Assembly (NCBI RefSeq): GCF_020283565.1
Contig: NC_060060.1
Coordinates: forward strand, 45,310,015-45,374,014
Length of the DNA stretch: 64,000 bases
Direction of reading: 5' to 3'
DNA from: Trifolium pratense
Taxonomy: Eukaryota; Streptophyta; Magnoliopsida; Fabales; Fabaceae
The position numbers and the translations under genes are program-made. Below the pieces are notes generated by a model that did not search any database, had not been told where the DNA came from, and saw only the letters and a list, made by a program, of their open reading frames with translations. Positions 33,675 to 42,764 of this stretch are shown here, piece after piece (positions within the stretch are counted from its first letter, which is position 1; each line of letters starts with the position of its first letter).

Positions 33675-33836
33675 TGCTACAAAACTTAGAGAAAATTTTC
33701 AGCTGAAAAGAAAACTAAAGTAGACATAAAGAGAAAATTTATATATACAAGAATAAAAAGAAAATAATATAAAGGAAAAAAAATAAAATAAAAAATCCTA
33801 AGTAAAATAAATTGGCTTGTCAAAATTAATCAACAA

Positions 33837-33854
33837 TCCCCGGCAACGGCGCCA
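33837..33854 (-). other. Primer-binding site, tRNA-Asp type
   Basis: The plus strand reads TCCCCGGCAACGGCGCCA, which equals the 3' end of plant tRNA-Asp (CCCCGGCAACGGCGCCA). It lies six bases inside the LTR that ends at 33861. This fixes the element's orientation as minus. Confidence 0.88.
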
Positions 33855-33860
33855 ATAACT

Positions 33861-35052
33861 TGATAGAAATTTAGCAAGTGTACTAAATAGTCGTCAAGTA
33901 ATAAAATTTATAAAGTTCGTATCCGCAGGGATTGTTTCAATCTCAACAAAACAATTAAATTAATTTAGGATTAATAATTAAAATGCAAAGGGGGGAGTTT
34001 AACTTGGTTTGAATTTTTATCATAAACTTAAAAATAACTTGGGATTCAAATTGAATGAAAGAAAAGCGATTGATCCTTTTTGGTTCATCTAATTACTATT
34101 TCTCTTGGTAATTTCATGTATGATTACAAATTACTCAATTCAGTTTCACGATTAGATTAAATCAAAATTGATTATGTCCAATGTCTTGGTAACATAATCC
34201 TCTCCCTTGATCATCGATTCCTAATGTCTTAGGTAATCTATGATCAATTGAGGAATATAAACTTTAATCCGTTAAATCTCAATTAACAATCCGAAATGTC
34301 TTAAGTGAAAGTTAATTGATCAATCATTCCTAGATCGATCATTCATTCCTATCGTCATAGTAAAACAAATAATTGAAATCATCACACAGTTGATCAAGTC
34401 ATGTAAAGCATTAAGCACAAGGAATAATTGAAGAAACTAACTTCGTAATTCATTGATCATAACATATGATAATCACATGGTTCAAGATAAATTGAAATTA
34501 GAATTCCCTAAGGATCAATCTAGAGTTTAGCTACTCATGATAAAATAAGATAAAACAAAGGGAAGAGAAAATTGAACCAAAGAAGTCATAAGCTTGCAAC
34601 CACTAACTTCAATTCTCCATTCCTTTTCACTGTACGCAGCTTTTTCCTCTTTCCCCTGTTTTTCTTTTCGTTCGTGATGCGTCCTCCCTTTTTTTACGTG
34701 ATGTGCTTCTTCTTCTTCTAGGATTGGGTCCATCATGGCATAAAGCCCACTTTGCTTTTTGATTTGGTCAAGCTTGGTCAAAGTTTGATCTTCTTTTCTA
34801 TTCACACCAGCCCATACACTAGAACACTTATAATAATAATTTTTGCACTCAAACATAAACATGTTAACTCGAACCAAGAAAATAAAAGCTACGCAAAATA
34901 TTATTTTTATAGAGAAAAACACTTAATTGACTCAATAAATCAAAAATTGCAATTTATTTAAAATGACTCTAAATTAAATATTAAACTAATAAAATGATAT
35001 TAAAAACTTAATTAAAAAGACTCTAAAAATAGCGACTGATGAAGACTCATCA
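33861..35052 (-). repeat. 5' LTR of the LARD element (element orientation)
   Basis: The same length and sequence as 30299-31490 by eye. It ends in CA at 35051-35052, followed directly by AATTG. Confidence 0.95.
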
Positions 35053-35112
35053 AATTGTAAACGACATTTTCTCAGATTTGGTTCTTCGCTTCTGAGATTT
35101 CAAGTGTGTTGT
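35053..35112 (-). pseudogene. Continuation of the PPR pseudogene 5' flank beyond the LTR element
   Basis: Removing the element and one AATTG copy joins this flank to 30293. A minus-strand ATG lies close to the junction (35066-35068) but is out of frame with the PPR reading by one base. This hints that the original start lay here and was already broken, or that the start was farther upstream. Confidence 0.4.
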
Positions 35113-35142
35113 CTATAGTTGTCACATCACATGGTAACCTAG

Positions 35143-35187
35143 AAAAGCAACTGGTTACTTGTTAAAAAAAAAAAAAGCAACTGGTTA
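35143..35187 (+). mobile_element. Minimal retroposed tail with 15-bp target duplication
   Basis: The sequence AAAAGCAACTGGTTA occurs at 35143-35157 and 35173-35187 and brackets only CTTGTT plus an A-run. This looks like a target-primed insertion in which just the 3' tail of a SINE or LINE was copied. Confidence 0.6.
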
Positions 35188-35530
35188 TTACGCAGTACTA
35201 TATCTTAGTTTGAAGATGTGCGAAAACTAGGTTTGAGTTCGACCCTCAGCTCATTGTAAACAAAAAAAAAAATTAATATGAGCTTAAATCACTAGATTTG
35301 GTCTAGTGGTGAGGGATTTAGGTGGTATGCAAGAGGTTCTATGTTGGATCCTCGTTGCCAACATTGTAAACCAAAAAAAAATTAATAATTAGTATGAGCT
35401 TAGCTCAGTTGGTAGGGACATCGCATATATTATGCAGGAGCAGCTGAGGTTAGAATCCGGGACACTCCACTCCACTTATTCAATGTGAAATTTCAAGTCA
35501 CTAAGCTACTAGGAAAAAAATTAGTATAAA
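35188..35530 (+). mobile_element. Cluster of three tRNA-derived SINEs
   Basis: Three units follow each other on the plus strand. The first (about 35188-35272) has a B-box-like GTTTGAGTTCGACCC and an A-run. The second (about 35289-35376) has GGTCTAGTGGTGAGGG, a weak B box (GTTGGATCC) and an A-run. The third (about 35389-35523) has GCTTAGCTCAGTTGGTAGGG, a degenerate B box (GAGGTTAGAATCCGG) and an A-run, and is flanked by ATTAGTAT on both sides. A-box and B-box spacing fits tRNA-derived SINEs; no complete cloverleaf is present. Confidence 0.6.
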
Positions 35531-35613
35531 GTTTTTACAAAAAAAAAATAGTTTAAAAAAAAGTAAAGTTTATTAATTTGTTCTTATCAATTTTAATAAT
35601 ATTTTAATTAATA

Positions 35614-36466
35614 ACTAGTTTAAAGATATGTGCATTTGCACGGGTCCATTGATTTTAATTCGATATTTAAGTTTATTATTATATTAATGTAGAAAATTTA
35701 TTTAGAATAAAATATTTAAATCTACTACTAATCTATTATCTATTACTAATATATTTAAATCGATTACCACCAAAGTTACTAAATTATCCTTATTACCTTT
35801 AATCACGTTGCAAGTTTTATATTCTTCATTGTAATTTCACTAAAAGAATATATAAAAAAATATAGAAATATGATATGCTTAAAAATAGGAACAAAACATA
35901 GTATAGATAGTAACAAAACAGAACAATCTATACATAAAAATAGCAAGAAAAAAACAATAAAATAATTATAGAAATTTTAGTCAATAAAAAAATTATGGGA
36001 AGTTTAGTCAAATAAAAAAATTATAGAAAAAATAAGAAGAAACCGCATAAAAATAGGAATATAGAAATAAAAAAAATACTCTATAAAAAAAAACATAAAC
36101 AATATTTTTCATCAAAAAAAGAAAAGAAACATAAACAATTACTACAAAGTTTACTACTTAACCATTAATGATAATGCAATAAAGTTAATTACTATCAAAC
36201 TTACTAAATTACCCAAGATATATAATAAATTTTTTAATTTTTAATTAAAAATATACACTGGACCGTTATTTGTACTGAAACATAAAAAATTTAATAAATA
36301 AGTTTACAACAAATAATAAACACAATAATTCTACTTATATTTTAACAATATTATATAACAAATTTTAAATAAATTTTCTACATTAATATGGTGAGAAACT
36401 CAAATATTGAATAAAGGTCAACGGACTCGTGCATACCCGTGCGAATGCACGGGTCTTTATACTAGT
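35614..36466. mobile_element. Long-terminal-inverted-repeat element with Helitron-like hairpin ends
   Basis: The outer ends are inverted copies: ACTAGTTTAAAGATATGTGC on the left; on the right CTTTATACTAGT, preceded by a hairpin CCCGTGC-GAAT-GCACGGG. Similarity continues inward for roughly 100 bp (for example ATTAATGTAGAAAATTTATT in both arms). The element is about 850 bp with no coding capacity. The class is unclear: hairpin plus CTAG recalls Helitron 3' ends, but paired inverted ends suggest a TIR transposon. A diverged direct copy of part of it follows at 36540-36680. Confidence 0.5.
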
Positions 36467-37084
36467 TTGTTATAAAATACTGTTAAAACTTATTTATCCG
36501 GTTTTTTATGTTTTAGTAACAAATAATGGTCCCGTATATATCTATTACTAATATATTAAAATCAATTATGTCAACAAAAAAAATATTAAAATCGATTACT
36601 ACGAAAGTTACTAATTTATCCTTATTACTTTTAACCACGTTGCAAATTTTATATTCTTATTTCACTAAAAAAAAATATAGAAATAATATAAAATAAACAC
36701 AAAAAAAAAAATTGTATGCTTAAAAATAGAAACAAAACAGAACAATTTATACTCATAAAAATATCTTTTCTTTAAATTTCAAGTTAAAAGTTTCAAGTTG
36801 GTCCCTTAAGTTTGGTCCTAGTCATGTTTCATGTCATTTTCTTTTAAGTAAAAAAAAAAACAAAATTAAATGATAAGAGACCAACATGAAACCTAAAATA
36901 AACATAAGAGACCAACATGAAACTTAAAATAAATATAAGAGACCAATTTAAAACCTAAAATAAACAGATGGACTAACTATTGCAACGGAAGAAAATATAA
37001 GGAACCAACTTAATTAAAACTTTTAAAAGATAAGGGGCCAACTTAAAACATAAAATAAAGATAAGGGACCAAAGGTGTAACTAA
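36467..37084. other. AT-rich repeat DNA, no gene seen
   Basis: It contains the diverged repeat at 36540-36680 and several short imperfect tandem units of the type AAGAGACCAACATGAAAC (36871-36965). No coding signal. Confidence 0.5.
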
Positions 37085-37970
37085 ACTTTTATATTAAACT
37101 TTTTATTTTTGACTTAATTACAATTTTATATTTTATATTAAACTTTTTATTTTTGATATCCCATTATTTTCATTCATAAAATTGATTTCCCTATTTTAAA
37201 ATCACACACTTTTGGTCCCTTATACACTGTTCAAACTGTTATCCAATAAAATAATGTCTTATTCCACGTCACCCCATTAAACGGATTTACTGTTAACGCT
37301 CTTCCTTCTCCGTTAATCTCTAGACTAGATAAAAACACTGTTACCTTATCGTAAAAGTGTTAAAAACTTTAGCAATACTTAATTATTAAATTGAAAGATC
37401 ATCTGCAGAATTTAATAGGAAAACTACAACCACGTTGGTTGATTTCCTCTTGTATAACTAAAACAAGAGTTAATTTAGTATATAAATAAATGCAAGAAAA
37501 GTAAAAAAGGAACATAATCAATTTAAGCATGATAAGATCTAATTAGCTAAATCAATGGTTGGAAATAAAAAGAGAGCTTAAAGCCAACATATATGCAAAA
37601 GGGTCGATGGGTTATTTTGTGGTAATTCTAAAGGTTTTGATCAGTTGATGATTTATCATTAGAACAATAGACCTACGAGATTCCATGGTTCTCATTTAGA
37701 CAAAAATATCCAATGGTTCACATTTAGACAAAAATAACCGTTGATGTTAAAAGTTAACAGCAGAGACTAACTTGACTAATCCAAAACTTTTTTTTTCTTT
37801 GAAACTTAAAATTTATTTAAAAGACCAAAATATTAATTAAGCTTAAATTAAATCACCATTTTTAAGTATAAAAATCTGATGGAGGGGACCAAAACTAAGT
37901 GACTTTAAAATAGGGGACCAATTTTATGAATAAGTAAAAATAGAGGGATCAAAACTGTAATTAAGCTTTT
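37085..37970. mobile_element. Non-autonomous element with ~110-bp inverted ends
   Basis: The left arm (37085-37225) and right arm (37860-37970) are inverted relatives. Both hold CTTAATTAC, TCATAAAATTG and CCCTATTTTAAA in matching order. Such GGGACCAA-rich long inverted ends are frequent in plant Mutator-like elements. No transposase is encoded and no target duplication was fixed. Confidence 0.45.
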
Positions 37971-38328
37971 ATTTTACTGCGTCCTTATAATTTTAACATT
38001 TAATAAAAAATAACAATTTGTAATTTGCATATTTAATAACCGATCCAAATTAAACTACATTAAACTAGATCAAATTTGATTAGTTTTTTTAAGTAGTCAT
38101 ATAAAACCGAACCACGAATAATTTTATTTTTTTATTGGACGAGTTTTTGCCTAAAAAATGATCAAACATGTACTGCTGACATGCCTAATTAATATATTCA
38201 TGACAACTTAAAATAAGTTTCTCGATTTCATGCGAGATGCATGAATCGATTTCCAAAAACTCAAAGTTTCATTTTTTTAGTGCATTACATCGTGCTTTTT
38301 CATTTAAACCCTTTTTTTATGTAAAGTC

Positions 38329-39138
38329 AGGGGCGGAGCTCCCTTAGAGCTAGGCAGGGCCGCGACTCATCCCAAAATTTCTGATTTTAATAGGTATATA
38401 TGCTGAAATATTTTTGCCAGAGGCCATGGTTGTGTTATACTCCCTCTGTCTAAAAATATAAGAACTCAATCACCACTGCACACATGTCAATGCATAATTT
38501 TGATTACGAATATCTTTAATTCTCTATTAGTAAAAATTATAGAAATTTGATATTTTAAAAATATTCATCGAAACAAATCAAACAAGATCTTATATGATAA
38601 TATTTATATTTATATATTTTTAGCAAAATAAGGTCAAAACAAAACATATGAATAGTACATTTAGTCAAATGAGTTCTTATAAAATGAGACATATTATATT
38701 ATGTTCACTATAGACCCAAGCAATTTGCGCATTCTGGCGGTGGAAGCCGCTTATATATTCGTTGGGGTTAGGGGTTCGAATCCTCCTTTTAAAATTTCTT
38801 TTGCATTTTTGCTACATTAATTAATATCCTAAAGCATGTCATACCTGGTTTGTAAGCTTGAGTTAGTGTTGATCAAAATATAATTTTAATAGTCAAAATT
38901 TACTCTAAAATTAAAATTTTATTTATATTCTACATAAGTAAAATTTTAAAGTAATCTAAAATAATTTGATGTGATTGAGATCTATTAAAATTAACGGTAT
39001 TTCAATAAAAATGCATAAACATTTAATCTTAGTGATTCTCAATAACATATTAAATTTGTGTAAAATTTAACACAAATGATTTATATAATATAAAATTTGT
39101 ATTCATTAAAGCGCTATTGAGTAGTATAATATATTACA

Positions 39139-39182
<44 letters not shown>

Positions 39183-39249
39183 CTCCCATAAAAAAAAATT
39201 CAAACTCGTAACGGCCCACCCCGAGATTTTTGCCTAGCTCCGCCACTGA
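38329..39249. mobile_element. hAT-like non-autonomous element
   Basis: The left terminus TCAGGGGCGGAGCT and the right terminus AGCTCCGCCACTG are inverted copies. The flanks ATGTAAAG and ACGCAAAG match at six of eight bases, which fits an aged 8-bp hAT target duplication. The interior carries a nested MITE (38440-38690), a SINE-like fragment with GGGGTTCGAATCCTCC-type B box (about 38715-38800) and a TA microsatellite (39141-39180). No transposase. Confidence 0.6.
38440..38690. mobile_element. Stowaway-like MITE nested in the hAT-like element
   Basis: The left end CTCCCTCTGTCTAAAAATAT is preceded by TA; the right end is slightly eroded (TTCTTATAAAATGAGAC). It matches 4048-4292 over most of its length, so both belong to one family. 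Confidence 0.75.
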
Positions 39250-39346
39250 CGCAAAGCATTCTCGTAATAGTTTTCCTCGAAGATTCATTCGATGCATTTC
39301 ATGTAAGAAGCTCATCTAGATCACACTTTTTTATACTCATTTCTTA

Positions 39347-40215
39347 GTGTGAGGTTGAAAAATGGGAATCGTGAACATTTTCTTCGTTGAATATTCATAT
39401 GTAAAAGTGTGGATCTTTTCATTCCTAAAGCGAGGAAAATTTAGGGTTTAGTTGGTTTTCTCAATTTAAGAAGAGTTTTCTTCAACTTGAGGTATTAGGT
39501 TTTCGATCTGGAGATTGTTTTCTTAAGTTTTTTGGTTTTTGGGGTTTCTCTTGAAGATATGTTGTTCTTCAAAGTATAACAAGACCCTCGAGAATTTTTA
39601 TTTTTCACATTGATTAATAGTGAAAGAAACTGTTACACAAACTGTGTGAGATTGAGAAAGGGAAACTTTTCTTCGTTGAGTATTCATATGAAAAAGTGTG
39701 GATCTTTTCATTCTTAAAACAAAGAAACGTTAAGGTTTAGTTGGTTATCTCAATTTAAGAGGGGTTTTTTCAATTTGAGGTTTTTGGTTTTTGACTTAAA
39801 GATTGTGTTCTCCAAATTTTAGATTTTTTAGGTTTCTCTTGAAAATAGGTTGTTCTTCAATAAGACTCTCGAGGATCCTTAATTTTCACATTAATTATTA
39901 GTGAATGAAACTATTAAACAAATTATGTGAGATTGGGAAAGGGAAAGTGGAAATTGTTTCTTCGTTGAGTATTCATATGAAAGTGTGTGGATCTTTTCAT
40001 TCCTAAAGCGAGAAAACTTTAGGGTTTAGTTGGTTTTCTCGATTTAAGAGGGGCGTTCTTCCATTTGTGGTTTTGAAATTTATTTATTCAAATATTTGGT
40101 TTTTCAGGTTTCTCTCGAAGATAGATTGTTCTTCAAAGTGTAATAAGACCCTCGATGATTCTTTATTTTTCACATTAATTAATAGTGAATGAAACTCTTA
40201 CACAAATTGTGTGAG
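39347..40215. repeat. Three tandem copies of a ~290-bp non-coding unit
   Basis: Units start near 39347, 39644 and 39926, each beginning with a GTGTGAG-like motif, followed by TTCTTCGTTGA(A/G)TATTCATATG, then GTGTGGATCTTTTCATTC, GGTTTAGTTGGTT, GTTGTTCTTCAA and CACATT. The copies have diverged by substitutions and small indels. All frames are interrupted. I do not recognise the unit. Confidence 0.88.
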
Positions 40216-41640
40216 GACTGGATGCAGATTACACGAGAAGATATGTGATCGAATCAATATAAAAATACCGGTGTGATCTTCTTCAACCCCCCTCTCTTTA
40301 AATTTTTGCATTTTATAGTTTTCATGATTTTTATTTTGATATTTGTCTGAAGTGTGATCATTGATTTGTTACAAAAGTTCAATCATTCATAGTTGTATGA
40401 TTCATGTTCAATGACATACTATAAATTAGATTAGCGGCTTTTATTTTTCTGTCACAATTTAAATTTCTCAATTGTATAATTAGATTTTAAAACTACATAT
40501 CTCACTAGTATTTTTTTGATGCAACATATCACTCTACTCTAGTATGAATATCTCACTAGTATTTTTTTGATGCAACATATCACTCTAGTATGAAAACATA
40601 TCATGTTATTAAAATCAAGATACCGATATTTTTGGTAGGCAATCAAAGGAATGAAACATTACTTTCCCTAATGATTTGTTGGGGTTGGCTTATTTTTGAG
40701 CCGTGGGTCGGCTTGCTACGGAATGAGAATGAATTCTGGAATTGGATCAACTATAGGATGTGAGAACTCATATTTGGGGAAAAATTATTCGGTTTGTTTC
40801 AAGTGTGAGTGATTAAGTTTCACATCGACCATGAATGAGAAAATATTGAATTTATAAGAGATGTGACTCATTAACCCAATGCCTTAAAGTTTTTGGTGGA
40901 AATGTGACGTCTCTTTTGGAACATTTGACCCGATATTTCTACCAAGATTCTCCAACATACTCCCCCAACATACTCCTCCAACATATAACTTTCAAGTAAT
41001 TATAGATCAACATGTAAATAATTATAGATGAAAATGTAAATATCCACCACCATTGTGTTAAATAGAAATATAAAATTATTGAAACCCATGTATATTGTAG
41101 TTACCGTTAGTATGAAGTGTATATTCACTGTTGATCTGCAACTAATTAGAGAAGAAAAAGTATTTTTCAGGATCTTGATACAAGATGTATGACATATATT
41201 TACATGTTTTAATATATCTCATGAATAGAGAAAATAGAACATGCACTGACAATACAATATAGTTTTATATTATCATTTGAATTTTATCAGATATTTCCGA
41301 AATAACATAAAAAAACAAAACAGAATATAATTCGATGTAAAGAGTTTCTCCCCCTATGGAAAGGAAGAAGAAGAGTTTCTTTCTCCCCAACAAAAAATCT
41401 TCTTAAAATAGAAATAGAAATTAACACAAAAATCTAGCCTTCTTAAAATAGAATTAAACAAACCTAGCCCAATAGAAAACCGCCACGTACACAAAATCAA
41501 TATCCTTAGCGTAAAACTTCGAATCTATCACCGACTAAGCTAACAGAGATTAACACTGTCGACACGTACCCTAATTTCAACCGGTCATAACCGGTTAACA
41601 TGAAGTCATAAAACCGGTAAAAAACAGTCACATATGTTTT
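40216..41640. other. Intergenic DNA upstream of SEUSS
   Basis: A 51-bp tandem duplication (units at about 40500 and 40551, containing GATGCAACATATCACTC) lies here. The stretch 40680-40980 contains TTTCACATCGACC and CCAACATACTCC repeats and resembles the terminal region of a small LTR element or TRIM, but no second LTR was found. The last 250 bp are probably the SEUSS promoter. Confidence 0.45.
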
Positions 41641-41645
41641 CATTA

Positions 41646-42764
41646 CCAGTAACTACTATATATACCACTCTCTCTCATTACAATCACATTCTCTTTACTT
41701 TCTCTCACTGTTTTTCATTTTTAATTATTTTATTATTATTATTATTATTTGTTCATTTTGTTTTCAGAAAGCGACGTTTTTCGCTTTTTTCAGCTCAAGG
41801 TTTCGATGTAAGTAGCTAACAAATTTGGTTTCATTCTTATTTGTTTGTTCAATTTTACAATCATTGTGCTTGTTGATCGTGTTAAACATTTTTTGTTAAG
41901 TGAAATTGTTGATGTTGTTGGTTGGTTTATGAGTTTAAAGGTTGTTTTTTTAGTTGTTTGATGATGATTTGGGATTGAATTGGTTAGATTTTGGGATTAT
42001 AAGTTTTGGAAATGGGAATTGGGGTTTTTGTTATTTGATTTTGGGTTTTAGGGTTTTGAATGTGTGTGTGAATAATTGAGATAGTTGGATTTCTGGTAAT
42101 GGTTTTATTTTAATTTTGTTTGAGATTGTTGGCTTGAGAATTGTTGTAATTAGGGTTTGTTGAATGAAATTGTTTGATTGTGAATTTGTGATTTTCCTTT
42201 TGTTTCAAAGTGTTGTTAATTATTGTTCAATTTTGATGTTTTTGAAAAAATGGGTATATTGTTCAAAATCAGATATATTTATGTTTGTATTTATTTATTT
42301 GAGTTTTAATTAGGGTTTGTTAAATGAAATTGTTTGATTGTGTGAATCAGTGATTTTCCTTCTGTTTCAAAGTGTTGTTATTTATTGTTCAATTTTGATG
42401 TGTATTTTTTTAAAAGACGTGTATATTGTTCTTAAGCAGATATATATGTTTGTATTTATTGATTAGAGTAAACTAGTTAGTTTTTGATAATTGGGTGAAT
42501 TAGTTTTAGATCAACTGTGTATATTTCTCTGTTTTGTTTGATCTTTATTAATAGTTTGTACTGAGTTGAGGAGAAAATAACAATTTTGAGCATTTGGTTG
42601 CAAATGTGTTTGTAGGTTTGTGAGAAAGGTTGTAATACATCAGTGGATTTAATCCTCAATCTGCATGTTACGTTGAACTTGTCTATTGTTTGAGGATATT
42701 TTGAATACCAAGTCTGGCTTACGATAGCTACCTTGATTCCAATCACCAAGGGGGCATACCTCCC
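41646..42764 (+). promoter_or_regulatory. SEUSS promoter, 5' leader and leader intron
   Basis: A TATA element (TATATATA, 41657-41664) is followed by a CT-rich stretch as in plant leaders. A donor follows TTTCGAT at 41808 (GTAAGTAG). The leader intron probably ends at TGTAG 42611-42615, and about 150 bases of leader exon precede the ATG at 42765. The transcription start was not mapped. Confidence 0.6.

Larger units (their letters stand above)
30299..35052 (-). mobile_element. Non-autonomous Ty3/gypsy-like LTR retrotransposon (LARD type)
   Basis: Two 1,192-bp LTRs (30299-31490 and 33861-35052), both with TG...CA ends, bound a 2,370-bp interior. A perfect 5-bp target duplication AATTG lies at 30294-30298 and 35053-35057. 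The primer site and polypurine tract show that it is oriented on the minus strand. No protease, reverse transcriptase or integrase is present. The primer-site sequence and the ATTAAGTTTGGGGTTG polypurine tract resemble Athila/Tat-lineage elements. The LTRs look identical by eye, including the same 131-residue spurious frame in each, so the insertion is young. Confidence 0.93.

Noticed and set aside
35389..35523. Possible tRNA gene (A and B box present)
   Set aside because: No acceptor-stem pairing or full cloverleaf, an A-rich tail and flanking direct repeats are present, so it is a SINE.
39106..39315. 69-residue frame with an Ile-Tyr run
   Set aside because: Produced by the TA microsatellite at 39141-39180.
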